Both the position numbers and the translations under genes were made by a program. The notes under the pieces are model-generated. The model saw nothing but the letters and a program-made list of their open reading frames with translations, ran no database searches and was not told the origin of the DNA. Below, in pieces: positions 13,205 through 25,900 of a stretch of 64,000 bases of DNA (the first letter of the stretch is position 1; every line of letters starts with the position of its first letter). The DNA comes from Niebla homalea (Eukaryota > Ascomycota > Lecanoromycetes > Lecanorales > Ramalinaceae): assembly GCA_019925105.1 (NCBI GenBank), contig JAHGAU010000009.1:1302001-1366000 (forward strand). Direction: 5' to 3'.

Positions 13205-13350
13205 TTAGGCACCCTTAAAAACGATTATCCTTAAAATTATAATATTAAGATTTAATATTTAGCGCCCTTAAAAATACGACGTTACAATTCAGTATTCGAT
13301 ACCCTTAAAATTATAATATTAAAATTCAGTTATAACTTAAAATTCAGTAT
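13205..13350. repeat. degenerate ~50-bp AT-rich tandem repeat
   Basis: The word CCCTTAAAA recurs at about 13,212, 13,265 and 13,302, alternating with AATTCAGTATTC blocks. It resembles the regular array at 10,560-10,852 (CCTTAAAATTCAAG), so the minisatellite unit may have inserted into or arisen within a longer tandem array. Confidence 0.55.
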
Positions 13351-15824
13351 TCAGCACTTACTTAATAAAGTATTTCTCGGTATTGTCGCCTTATTTACCC
13401 CGGGCCTAGTTAAGCCACGTATTACCACCCTATAACTCAGAATTTCCTCCTTATAGGTTCTTATTTCCATCTTTTTTTCCTTTACCTTAAAAAAACTTTA
13501 ATTATAATATGAACGTTATAGTATATTGTTAACTATATATACGTTTTCTTCAAAAATATTTACTTCTTCTATAAAAGGGGTTAAAATAACTATAGCTCCT
13601 CCTTAAAGAGCTATTAAAGTACCTATAGCCTTAACTAGTCTCCAAAGAGCTCCGTTAATATACTTATAACTATAGCTTATCTCCGAAAAGCCCTTAAGTA
13701 CGAACTTATTAAAAGAATTGATTAAATAGATATCATAATTATTAATAAAAATTAAGCCTTTAAAGCTTAACCTTATCTTATATAACTTTAATATAAAATT
13801 AAGGACGTTATGGGAGTTTATATAGATAAGGATTAAGTTTCTTATTAAAATAACGTTAAGCAGAATAATATTATTTACCAGAATAATACTAGTAAGTATT
13901 ATTATATATTAATTAATATTATATTTTAACTCTTAATAATTTATTACGTCTTATTAAAGGGTTGCTTTTAATCTTTTAATTAACTCTTAAGGGCGAAGTA
14001 ATAGACCTTAACGGAAGCTTATAACCGTAACATAAAGGAATTAAATTTATTATTATTATTAAAGATTATAATTATTAAAGATTAAATCGCAGGTAAATCT
14101 TTTCTTATTAAGGGTATAAATAAGATTAAGGTCCTTAAAGGGAATAATATTTATATTAAATGTTCCTTAGAAATTAAATTATCCCAATATATAACCGACG
14201 TCTAGAGTTATAAGGTATTTATTCTTATATATATAACGTTCGAGGACGTTAATAAAGATTAAGCCTTTAAAGCTGTAATTTCATTTTATTTAAATGATTT
14301 TAAGATTATATTAAAAAACGGATATATATAACGTTTACTCGCCTATATTTAAGCTATTTTAAAACGAGAAAATAATAGACCTCCGCGGCCTATATACTTT
14401 TAAATAAAATTATTATTTATTTTAAATAATATCCTAATTATCTTTAATATAATAATCGTGAGATTTATATAGCTCGTAATCTTCTTACGTTAATAAGGTT
14501 AATTCGATATTAAAGTATACCGTAAACGTTAAAGGAATTTATATAGATAAGGATTTTAAGGGAATTTATATAAATAAGGACCTTCGGAAAATCTATTTGA
14601 ACGAGGATTACGTTTCTTAGAATAACGTTAAGCAGAATAATATTAATAAATTATAATATATATTAATTAATATTATGCTTTAACTCCTATTAATCTATTG
14701 CGTATCGGCTATTAAAGGTAAAGGGGTAAGCTTTAATAGGAGCCTTAATAATTTTAAAACTTAAAAACGGGTCTATATAGAAACTTTAATTACATATATT
14801 AAGGTTAATTAAAAGATAATATACCTATAATTACCATTCCTTTAAATACTTAATTATGGGACTTATTAAGGTTTTTCCTTACTTTAACTTTATTTAAAAA
14901 CCCTTTTTATCCGATATTCTTTAAGTTATAAAGGATATTATTATTTTAAATCTTAACTTAAATAGATAATTAAGCGTAAGCTTCCTTAAGAACGTTTTTT
15001 TACTTTAAATCTAACGTTATTCCGAGAAGCTTTATTAAAGTACTTATAATTATAGCTCGTTTTTAAAAAGTCATTAAAATATTTATAATTATTATTTATT
15101 CTTAAGGAGCGATTAAGCTTAATTAACCGAGAAAATTAATAAGAAAAACGTTATAATTATTAATAAAGATTAAGCCTTTAAAGCCGTAGCCTTATCTCTT
15201 TAAACGATGTTAATATTATACTGGAAAGCGGATATCAGCGTTATTATAAAAAGCTTTAAAGTTATTAACTTAAAACCTTAAGTATAAAGAACGAGGATAA
15301 AGAATAAGGATTAATAAGCAAAATATTAAACGCAGAGTAATATTTATAGAACCCGCGGCCGTATTAATTATAAATCTTTATTTAAAGCTTATAACCGCGG
15401 ATAAATACTATTTTAAGGGGGTGGTTACCTTAATATAGCCGTATTAGTTAAATCAGGTTATACTTTAATAACGCGAGTATAAAAGCTGTCATAAAGGGTA
15501 AGGTAACTAGTAGCGATAATATAAACCTTATTCTAAAAGGCAAAACATAAATAAAGGATGATATTATAAGCGGTATATATATAATAATAGGCTTTAGCGC
15601 CAGTATAAGGGGGAGGCCTTACGTATTAATATATATAAAGCAATAATATAATATATATAACTATTCTATAAAGTACTAGCCTATTCCTGAAACTTTAGTT
15701 ATATGATTTAAAATCTTAAAAACATAAAAATTTGAAAAGCCTTTTAAAACCCTTTTAATACCCTTTTCAAAATCCAATCATTTTATTACCATTTTGACAC
15801 CCTTTTGAGGATTTGGAGGACCCC
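13351..15824. other. RIP-degraded region with internally duplicated segments
   Basis: Two segments recur in the same orientation. One contains AATAAAGATTAAGCCTTTAA (13,741-13,766, 14,249-14,272 and 15,160-15,184). The other contains TAACGTTAAGCAGAATAATA (13,831-13,870 and 14,601-14,646). After the first segment, two copies read in broken frame as LNDFKIILKNGYI (about 14,300) and LNDVNIILESGY (about 15,200). That is weakly reminiscent of ankyrin-type repeats, but the spacing is irregular (about 510 and 911 bp) and an indel separates the copies. A decayed repeat-protein gene or a duplicated transposon piece are both possible. Confidence 0.4.
15690..15820. repeat. less-mutated tract with ACCCTTTT repeats
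   Basis: CCCTTTT words recur about every 14-40 bases (AAACCCTTTTAATACCCTTT, then GACACCCTTTTGAGG). Unlike the flanks, the tract retains several CpA and TpG dinucleotides. It ends abruptly at the left edge of Copia copy 1, so it may be the target sequence or the end of a different element. Confidence 0.5.
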
Positions 15825-17249
15825 CGTAAGGTATTATATATTTTTTACCTTAAAACCGGTACAATTATAACCATATATATAGATAACGTCTTAATAATTA
15901 ATCCGTTTAAATAAAGGATTTAAAACTTAAAGACCATATTTAACCAGGAATTCCGTATATTTAACCTAGGTTTAATAAGTTATTATTTAAGTATTATTAT
16001 TACTTAAAACCGATAAAATTAAATAATCCGTTTTAATTAAGAAGCTTATATCGAAAGGGTAATACGAGATTACGGTTAATAAGAAGCCTACCCGATATAT
16101 ATATTTATATAAGTCGATTTTAAACCGGAACCGTTACTTAAAGGCTATTAAGCGAAGCCGGAGTTTAAATAATGATATTAATTGGCTATAGGTTTATTAA
16201 TATATACTATACTTAGTATATAACCGGATATAGCCTATACGGTAGCAATTATTAACCGGTATTCCGTAAATCCGTCTTAATAATATTAACTATATATAAG
16301 GTAAATTATACGTTATTTACGGATTATTATATACTTCCAGTTAATATATAAGGGTAAGCTTAATGCTCTTAATAAATATACCGATTTTAATTTTACGGCC
16401 GACTTTATTTATAAGTTAACTTTAAATTATCTTTTTAACGTAAAGAATATATTAATTTATTAATCTTTAAAATGGTAACCGATTATACCGTTATTTACCT
16501 ATAAAGTTAAATACGCGAAATAAATATAGGCTATTAAGGAAGTTATATGGCTTAAGGAACTATTAGGATAAATATAATTTAATAAATCTAAATATATACT
16601 TATTATTACGATTTATGGGGATAATTAAGGGACTATTACTTTAACGAAGAACCCGGTATATTACGTAAGGATAAAGTATATAAATATCCAATTATATTAA
16701 TTACGGGAATAACTTACCGCCGGTATCGTCGATCTCGAATACGTTTATATTATAGAGTAGATAACGGATAAGTTAATAAAGGCCTTATTTATTAAAACCT
16801 TTATATAATTTAAACGCGTATTAAGCCTTAAAGAACCACTGAATTAATAATTTAGGGACCGTATGCTTACCGACGGCGGACTTAATAATAAGCCGGGTAA
16901 TAAATAATAATTATATAGGGGAACTTACTGACTCAAAATATAAAAGAGCTTACCGACTTAGGATATAAGGGAGTTACGTAATAAACACGGTAGTAAGCTA
17001 TTTATATAAAAGGATATAATATTAAGGTTATAAAGGAGTTATTCAGTAAGTATAATATATAAGTTATATACGAAGTTCAAAAGGGAATATTAAATATATA
17101 GGATCGCCACTTAAGAAATTACGTGACGCGGATCAGATTAAATAAGGCGGACGTGCTAAACCCAAGTAAGATAGCGGCATATAACCTTATATATAGTTTC
17201 ACTTTGTACATAGTAATAATCAAGCAACTTACACCTCTCAATTTCAACA
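15825..17249 (+). pseudogene. Ty1/Copia retrotransposon copy 1, 3' fragment
   Basis: Only the 3' part of pol and the 3' LTR remain. The reverse transcriptase active-site motif reads YIDN at 15,876-15,887 in place of YVDD, consistent with a RIP G-to-A change. Copia RT landmarks follow in order, then RNase H with EVIWLKELL (16,539-16,565), the counterpart of the conserved EAxWLxxLL segment. The C-terminal GLTKAL-like region is near 16,770-16,800. In-frame TAA/TAG codons are frequent. The 5' half of the element, including Gag, integrase and a 5' LTR, is missing. It aligns collinearly with Copia copy 2 from the RT core to the LTR. Confidence 0.85.
17088..17249 (+). repeat. Copia 3' LTR, copy 1 (162 bp)
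   Basis: It begins TATTAAATAT (TG changed to TA) directly after the purine tract AAAAGGGAA and ends TTTCAACA. It has the same length and nearly the same sequence as 57,925-58,086. The last ~40 bp keep CpA dinucleotides and look barely mutated. Confidence 0.85.
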
Positions 17250-17709
17250 TTTAAAATTTAAAAACGTATGACTTAATCCACCTTATTTTCTCCTTTATTA
17301 TTTTTAGATTAATCTAGTTTATTTTCCTTCAGAATAATCGTTAATAAAGTACTTTAATATTTATAAATAATTAAAACTTTTATAATAGATTATTTATTAA
17401 TTTTTCTTTTATTTCCTTTTATTTATATTTTTTAGCGAATTTAACTACTTACGGTATTGTTTAATTAATTAATATTATTATTATTATCTTCCTCGTAAAT
17501 AAGTGGTATTAATATAAATGATATTTTAGTATTAAGTAATTTTATATTAAAAGGTTTTTATAAGCGATTTAATATTTAAGGTTTTAATATTATTATTACT
17601 ATATAATCACCGAGAAGAAACGTATATAAATACGTAAATAACCATTATATAAATATAAATAAAGAAGTAATATATATATAGCTTAATTAATAAGTAAAGT
17701 AAAAGAAAT
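17250..17709. other. spacer without recognisable features
   Basis: AT-rich sequence between Copia copy 1 and small LTR element A. No motif or repeat recognised. Confidence 0.6.
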
Positions 17710-17714
17710 ATATA

Positions 17715-17887
17715 TGTCAGGTACTGAGAGTACTGAGGTAAAATGTGGGTCTAATATATATGATAAGTAAGTATCTAGCTATGAAAATGCGCAATATAAG
17801 TATATGCGTTAAGCACCGGGCGCCCGCTATACCCCTTTAAGCCTTAATACCGGTAAAGGTCTTGGTATACGCATAGTATATATAATA
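17715..17887 (-). repeat. LTR of element A, left copy (173 bp)
   Basis: Begins TGTCAGGTACTGAGAG. Contains AAGCACCGGGCGCCCGCTAT and ends TATATAATA. Differences from the right LTR are almost all C/T or G/A. Confidence 0.9.
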
Positions 17888-19609
17888 AATACACTATAAA
17901 AAGAAAGATCGTAACGCTTTCATTACGATAGTAAGGTTGAAGTCTTCATAAAAGAAAGCGGTTCCGGGGCTAGGGATTAAGTATATTTAACGCTAAATAT
18001 ATTAAGGAAGTAAAAAGAAATAATAATAGTTAAACATTAAGGCTTATTATTAAAGGAATATTAAAAAACCGAAAAAATATAAGCTGAGCAATTATTATAC
18101 TATACCCGGGAAATAATCGTGGACTTAAATATTTATATATAAGCTGAATCGCTTAAATCCGTAATGTCCGTAATTTAACCAGGTAAGTATCCTAAGCTCT
18201 TAATAATTATAATAACGGTATTATTCCAATATAAATTGCGAAAGGACTATATATTATCCTTTTCGTTATAAAGGTAAGCCTGGTTATCCACCCAATATAT
18301 ACCGACGTATTCGTCTTATAGTAAGGGCTTAATTTCGTTATTAGACTTGAAGGTAAAGTTATTATTATTATTATCGTAACGGAGGTAATAGACCTTTAAA
18401 AGGTCCGGTACGGAAAGTACTTTGTGAATAAAGCCGCTTATTAAACGGTATTTATTATTATTCTTAAAGCGAGGCTTATTATAATAGACGTTATTTATAA
18501 TAAAAAGTTTATTAACGCTAAGTTAAAAGACGTAGATAAAGTCGATAATACCGACTTATTTATATAACGATATTACTTATACTATATTAATTGCCGAAGC
18601 TATATATAAGCTATAAAGGTTTCTTAATTATAAGGGAATTAAAGGATACTTTATAGGGCCGCTTTAAAGTAAGTAAATACGAGCTTAAAAGCCTATTATT
18701 AAGTATTACTTAATCGTTTAACTATAGTTATTACCCGGCCCACGAATACAGTTACGGACTTTTAATCTACAGCGTCTTTACGTATATATTTCTGGTAATT
18801 AAGTTGCTTAAGGAACTGGTATTCCGGGGTTCCGAACCGAGTTATAAGTATAAAAACCAGGGGATTTATCGATTTTATATTTACAAGATAATTACGAGTT
18901 TTATTCGTGATTTTAAATATCTATTAATTATAGGCTTTATTTAAGTTATTAAGCTTTATAAAGCTTAAAGTAATATATTCTTAAATAATTTTATCTCCTT
19001 TAATATTACCTATAATTTAAAGCTGATTAATAAAGGTATAAACGTTATTAATACCGTTAAAGTAACCGACTTCTTTAATACGGTATCGTTTAATATCATC
19101 CTTCTCTTTTTACTTATTTTTTGGTAATTAAGGTATATTATTAAGGGGTTCCGAGATAAAGTTTTTACGGCGGTATTACTTACTATAAGGTAAGCGAGCT
19201 TTAAGAACGGTAATTTTTCTTTGAAGGCTATTGAATTTCATATTAAAAGACGTATCTATAGCTATAATAGTCTTATTTAAATTAACGATATTTTCGGTAA
19301 GGGCTTTAATGGATTCGGTCTTAAATATTTTTAAGGAAGGCTTTAATAACTGGGGTTATAGGGTCTTTCTTAAGCGAAAAATACGGCCTTATTTATCTTT
19401 TAATATAAAACGCTAACTTAAATAATAAGATAATGAATAATAAATCGTTGGAATACCTTTTAAAGGGATTAACGAGTTAAGGGTTAAAAGGGTCCGTTTA
19501 ACGTAATGGTTATAAGAGCTATAACGTAATCGCTTCTAATAATAGGTATATTAAAGGTTATACTTAAACTGTAAATAAACATAGATAACCGCAAGTTATT
19601 ACTACTATT

Positions 19610-19782
19610 TATTAGGTACTAAGAGTACTAAAGTAAAATATAAGTGTAATATATATAATAAGTAAGTATCTAGCTATGAAGGTACGCAATATAAGTATAT
19701 ACGCCAAGCACCGGGCGTCCGTTATACCCCTTTGGGCCTTAGTGCCGGTAAAGGTCCTGGCATGCGCACAGTGCATATAACA
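19610..19782 (-). repeat. LTR of element A, right copy (173 bp)
   Basis: Begins TATTAGGTACTAAGAG and ends GTGCATATAACA. Same length as the left copy. It is less mutated in its last ~60 bp and more mutated at its start than the left copy, so the two LTRs were hit at different positions. Confidence 0.9.
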
Positions 19783-19787
19783 ATATA

Positions 19788-20381
19788 ATATAAATAAATT
19801 AATAATAAAATTTTAACGTAATTATATTATCCGTAAATAAGGGTAAAGCTTGATATTTTTAAAGTTTCAGAATTTTAGTATATATATAATAATATTATAA
19901 AAATTTAATATTTATATATTAATTATATTAATCTATATAATAAGTATATAATTTTTATATAACTTTAAGCTTATTATGAAAATTTAAAATTAATTTAAAA
20001 TAATATAATTACTATATAATATAAAGTTAAATCTTAATATTATACTTATAAAATCTTATTATTTATTTAAGACTTAATATAAATTAAAAATATTAAAGAA
20101 CTATAAAAAATAATTATAAATAAATATTTAATATTATTAAGGTAATAATATTATTTATAGAAAAACTAATTAATATCTTTAAGTTATCTTTCCTTAAATT
20201 TTAAATTTATTACTTTAATATTATTTATTTTTATATTTTATTCTTATTATATTATAATTATATCGAAGACTTTAATCGTAAATTTATTTTTATTTAAGAT
20301 TATTATATATAATTAAATTAATATTCTGATTATTTATGGGAATAATTAAGGTATTATAATTCTCGTTAGACCGTGGCTGGA
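19788..20381. other. AT-rich spacer
   Basis: No coding motif or repeat recognised between element A and LINE copy 1. The last ~25 bp (GTTAGACCGTGGCTGG) are unusually GC-rich and unmutated and directly abut the LINE 5' end. Confidence 0.55.
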
Positions 20382-21491
20382 GATGGCGACGAACAAAGGG
20401 ACCCCAGAGGTCCAAAACGATATATATATGTATAGCTTTAGTGACAGTAAGAGAAGTATATTAAGTACGATAAGTGGAAGTGGTATAATGGTTAAGAATA
20501 AGGTAATAAATAAATAAATAACTTATATTAATAGAAACGGTAACGATATATACGGGTAATATAATAATAATAAGCCGGAAAATACTTAAAATAAATAAAA
20601 GAATTAAGGTTAATAAAATACGCGTATTAAAGCGCGTAAAACGCGTAATAATAATACGGAAATAATAAGTAAATAAAAGGGTAAAAAGGCCGGTACGGTA
20701 TTAATAACGAAGGGTATAAGTAAAAGGAAAAGGCGGAAAGACCGCGGTAAAAGTATTATTAAGGGTATATAAAAGGGAAATAAAGTTAATAAGGAAAATA
20801 AGACTTTAAGGGATTAAAGGTAAGGGGCGGAAACGGTATATCGCCTAATAAATAAAAGCGAAAGGGCGGTAAGGGAAATAATAAAGGCTTTAAAAGGACT
20901 CCTTACGGTAAAGTAGAAAAATATTATATTAAAGATTTAACCGATATTATAAATTAAATTAAAAAGTATAAAAGACTTTTATATAAAAATAAGGGTAAAA
21001 CTAGGGAAAACGGAGTACTTACGGGGCTCTTAAAAGGCGGGAATAAAAACGTTAATAAAAAGTAAAGACGGCGGCTTAAAATTAAAGGTGTAAAGTAAAA
21101 ATATAAAGGCGGTAACCTCTTAAGCGAGAAAAAGCTAGGTAATAAGGATAATAAAAAGGGTACCCACGGCAGAAAATAAGGGGATAACGGAGGAAAAAAT
21201 AGCCGTATTAAAAAAATGAAAATAATAATAATCCGCCTATTTAATAATAAGGAAAAAACGCGGTTATGGAAATAAACCCGCTATAATTAATAAAGGCTTT
21301 TAAAATAATAACGGAACTATTAATAAAATAGATTATTATAATATATAAACTATAAAGTAAAGATATTTTTTTTAATATAACGTTATTAAAAATAAAGGAA
21401 AGCTTAAAAAGGTTTAAAACTTAAATTAATAAAAAAAAGTATAAGTTAATTAAAATTTTAAGGTAATTATTTATTATTATAATAAATAGGA

Positions 21492-21646
21492 TATTAGGGA
21501 CTCAGCAGAGCTGACCCATACCACGGAACGGGTTCCGCATTGCTTGGCACCCGCACTCACTGTACATAGCTCACCACCACCACACTCACTTAGAAAAGAA
21601 TCATACTTATTACTTACATTTTACCCTTTATACTAAGCACGCCATA
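21492..21646 (+). repeat. LTR of element B1, 5' copy (155 bp)
   Basis: Begins TATTAGGGACTC (from TGTTAGGG) and ends ACGCCATA (from ACGCCACA). It keeps many CpA and TpG sites, for example CTCACCACCACCACACTCAC. It differs from the 3' copy at about six positions, all transitions. Confidence 0.92.
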
Positions 21647-22844
21647 ATTTAATAATAATAGCATAAGATCGCAGCAATTATTATGGCGATATAAACGTAT
21701 AGACGTTATCATTACGAAGATCTCAGATTTAAACAACGTAGAAAACGCATAAGACAATAATAACGTTTACGAGAGTCTTTTTATTAACAGCTTTAATTAA
21801 CGGTCACCATTACCTATATCCATCCAGTAGACAGATAACCGATACGGTAAGAATAAAACCGACCTTAATCCCATCCCTTTTAGTAGGTTAAACGACGATA
21901 TCATAATTATACTCACCAACGAGCAATTCAAGCAACTCCTTAACCGGCTTATATTTAAATCTATACCAGAAGTTAAGAAGACCCTATAAGTTTAATTTAT
22001 ATTTTATAAATATAACGTTTTTACCTTTACCTTTTAGCTTATAAATACGGACCTTATACGTATTTATAAATATTTTTAATATAAGACCAAGGAATAATAT
22101 AAGATTAAGCTTAATAAAATAATAAAAATAAGATTTATTATAAGTTTAAAACTTTAAATATATAAGCTTAAGAAAAGATACTTATATATAATTAATTAAG
22201 CTGTTATAATACTTTAGTAGAATATTAATAAATCCTTATTATTTTTATTATAAATATTTTATTAAATTTAACTATAAATAGTTCAATAATAAGTACTTAA
22301 GTTACGGTGTATATTTATAGTTATAAGATTTAAATAAGAAAAAATAAATTATAAATATACCGGACCGTATATTATATGTTATTTTAAAAAGCTTATTCGT
22401 CTTAATATTATTATAATTACGATATCACCCTTAATAAGCCTGGTATAATTTTAGCACCAGGTTTTTACCGTAAACAATACCTACTTCTGGAGTAACTTAC
22501 GGTTACCAGGCCCTTATCCTTGCTCTTACCCATATTATTAGGCCTACGGGCTACGAACTCAACTTCGGCAATACCTCGGAGACGTCGGTTTTAAGCGTTT
22601 TAGTACTTACAAATTTACGACTATGAACCGGGTGCGTCCACGATAATTTTCCGGCTTGGTTTTTTCTCGATTTTTCAATATATACTTACCACCAGGCCTT
22701 AATACTTAATAACCACCCAATATAATCGTTCCTATACTGGCTTAAACCTTTATATATATATTCTCTACGTCCGAGAAGCTTACTATAATATTTTTAATAA
22801 TGGATCACTCTTGGGGTAAAAGCATTTTTTTAATGGTGGCAAAT

Positions 22845-22999
22845 TATTAGGGACTCAGCAGAGCTAACCCATACCACGGAACGGGTTCCGCATTACTTAG
22901 CACCCACACTCACTGTACATAGCTCACCACCACCACACTCACTTAGAAAAGAATCATACTTATTACTTACATTTTACCCTTTATACTGAGCACGCCACA
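22845..22999 (+). repeat. LTR of element B1, 3' copy (155 bp)
   Basis: Begins TATTAGGGACTC and ends GAGCACGCCACA, followed by target duplication TAGGA. Confidence 0.92.
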
Positions 23000-25900
23000 T
23001 AGGATATACTTATTACGTTTTATAAAAACTAAAAAAGAAATTACGTTAAAAAATATAAAAAAAAAGAATATAATTCTTTATTTAAAGCTTAAAATTATTA
23101 ACTATAAACTTCCTCCGGTAACGAGGAAACTTAATTCCTTAAGATATATAAAAAGGTATTTTACCGTTATATTAAGTATAACGTTAATAAAGATATATAA
23201 TAATATCTTAAATAAAAAAATTATTAAAAAAGGATTTTTTAAGATAACTTAATTATAAAATAAAACGGCGGATATTTATTAATACTTTATATATTAAAAT
23301 TATAAATATATTATTATAAAATATTTTAATATTATAAAATATATAATTTATATTAAAGGTTACGATACTTATAAATACGTAAAGTTAATAATTAAAGGGC
23401 TTATAAAAAGTATATTTAAATATATTATATATAATAAAAAAGGATACTTAATATAAGATTCCAGGTATATAATAAAAGCTAAAAAGATTAAACGTAAGGA
23501 AATCCGGATAACCGCGAAAATCCAATGGTATAATACGTACGGAATTAATTTAACGGGTTAATTAAAAGTAACCTTAAGATATAAACTTAATTAACTAGAT
23601 AATAAAGGGTAAATAACGGTAATAGAAAAAGTAAAGAAAAGGAAGCTTTTCGTAATTTTAACCTTAAGGGCCGGCCGTTTTACGTCTTTAATAATAACCG
23701 GGAAGGTATTAAATTAAAAAACGCTCGGCTTTAATAAGAAGTTTATAACTTAAACGGGTATAAATAAGGGAGCCTTTAAAAAGGTTAATATATAATATAT
23801 TAACGTTTTTAAGAATAATATAATATAATATTTATAATAAAGAAAATAAAGTAATAATACTAATATTTAAGTTTAAAAAAGTTAAGGATATTAATATTAT
23901 AATAATATAAGAATTATTATATAACCTATATATATATTTATTTATTAACTTGAAAAAAAGGTTTTATTTAACCTTTAAAGGGGATAAGATAATTAAAATA
24001 TATTTCTTTATAAATAAGCGGCTTAACGTAAATAACTAAGATATTACTTATTATAGTAAAAACCTTTATATACTTTATATTATAAAGGAAAAGGACTTAA
24101 AAAGCGACCTTAATATTTATAACGTATATAACCCGCCACCGGTTAATAAGGAAAAACCGTTTATAATATTATTACTTAAAAAGGTCTTAATTACCTTAAA
24201 TAAATATATATTACTTAAAAACTTTAACCTATATTATTATATATAAAATAAAGAAAAATATATAATAAACTATATTAAATTAAACGACTTATTAATAATT
24301 ACCGCTTAAGCTAATTTTTTATTATTAATATTATAAAAGATTATTACGTAAAAAAGTCGTAAATTTAAAATAATAATTAATTTAATTTTTAATACGGAAA
24401 AAATTATTAACGCGATTATAATATATAAGTTATAAAAAAACTTAAAATATAACTTAAATTATATATTAATATAAATAATCCTAGACTAAACCGTTAATAT
24501 AACCTTATTATTACCGGTAAAGAGGATATAAAAAACGGTTAAAGTAATAGAAATTTATATAAAAGTAGAGGAAACGGTAATATAATTCGCGGATTTTCCT
24601 TAATTAAATAATAAAAACCGGATCGACCTTTTTATAAAGTAAATAATAAAAGTATTAAATAAAATGATCGATAAAATAATCTTAATAACGAAGCCCTCTT
24701 AAAGAATTAAAATTAATTAAAATAAAAAATATACGATTATAATTATAAAGGTAAAAAAGTTAATAAAGTAAACTTTTAAATATAGAAATTAAGAGATATT
24801 TAATTAATTAAGGGCTATTTAAGAAAAAAAGGAAAAGATTATTAAAAAAATTAAATAAATATACTTTTAATTTACGATATATAATTTAACGGTTTTATTT
24901 TATAATATTTAAAAGTTAACGAAATATAATAAGGAATAAAATAAGAAATTAAGGTTTATTTTTAAATTCTTACTTTTTAAAAGACTTAATAATATATTAA
25001 TTAATACCTTTAACGGTAAAATTAAAACCCTTAAAGGAATATTTTTCCCTTTTCCGTTAAAGGCTAATTTAAATAATATCAATAACGTTATATACCCCGA
25101 CCCTATATTAATAAATAAGGTAATAATATAAAATATAATAATTGAAACGATTAATAAATTAAAGAAAAATAAAGTTTAAGATTAAATAGGATCCTTAATA
25201 AATTCCTATTAATAATAATATTACTATTTAAAAGGGTCTTTATTTATTTTATTTTAATATATTTTAACGTTAATTATTATTTACGTAAGTTTAAGGAAAT
25301 AAAAATAATTATCCTTAAGAAGTTTATTAAGCCGGATTATTTTAAGGTAAAGTCTTATAGATTTATTATACTTCTTTATATATTAAAGAAAACCTTAAAA
25401 ACGGTAATAATAAAGATCCTTAACGATTATATAAAAAATTATAAACTTTTCCTTAATTAATAAATAAAAATAAGGAAAAATCAATTAATAAAAATAACCC
25501 TTAAAAAATTAATTAACGGTATATATATAATATAAAATTACAGGAAAAAATATATTATAAATCTTCTTTCTTTTAATATTATAAGTATTTTTAATAAAAT
25601 AAATTATTAAAAATTATTATATAATTTAAAAAAGAAAAACATATTATTTTTCTTAATTAAGTAAATAAAAAGTTTTTTAAATAACCGAATTACGTTAATT
25701 AATCTAAGATAAAAAATAAGCCCGATAAAGCTTATTATAACGGGGATTCCTTAAGGATTGCTTATTTTTTTTATATTATTTTTATTCTTTAATAATTTAT
25801 TAATCGAAAAGTTTATTAAGTTAAAATAAAAGGTTTAAATTAAAAGTTTTATCGATAATATTTACCTTTTAATTTATAGTATTTTTCTATGTATAAATTG

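Larger units (their letters stand above)
17715..19782 (-). mobile_element. small LTR element A (2,068 bp), non-autonomous
   Basis: Two direct 173-bp terminal repeats, starting TGTCAG (RIP-changed to TATTAG in the right copy) and ending ATAACA/ATAATA, are flanked by a 5-bp target duplication ATATA (17,710-17,714 and 19,783-19,787). The 1.7-kb interior is too short for pol and no RT or integrase motif is seen. Near the left LTR (18,060-18,190) lies the segment shared with elements B1, B2 and D; on the minus strand it includes ITDLSDS, which sets the coding direction as minus. The rest of the presumed protein is too degraded to read. Confidence 0.85.
21492..22999 (+). mobile_element. small LTR element B1 (1,508 bp), Gag-like only
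   Basis: Inserted in LINE copy 1 with a 5-bp target duplication TAGGA (21,487-21,491 and 23,000-23,004). LTRs are 155 bp. The 1.2-kb interior reads as a broken plus-strand protein. LTNEQFKQLLNRLI lies at 21,912-21,953 after a Pro/Asn-rich stretch, GNTSETSVLSVL near 22,570-22,605 and DNFPAWFFLDFSI at 22,642-22,680, close to the 3' LTR. No protease, RT or integrase motif fits. The protein looks Gag-like by position and composition, but I cannot name its family. Element B2 is a sister copy in the opposite orientation. Confidence 0.85.

Noticed and set aside
15160..15260. A firm ankyrin-repeat gene call
   Set aside because: Only short, frame-shifted fragments resemble the motif and spacing between copies is irregular, so it is kept as a tentative finding.
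19231..19416. 61-codon plus-strand open stretch
   Set aside because: Lies in the interior of small LTR element A, whose shared segment reads on the minus strand; no motif of its own.
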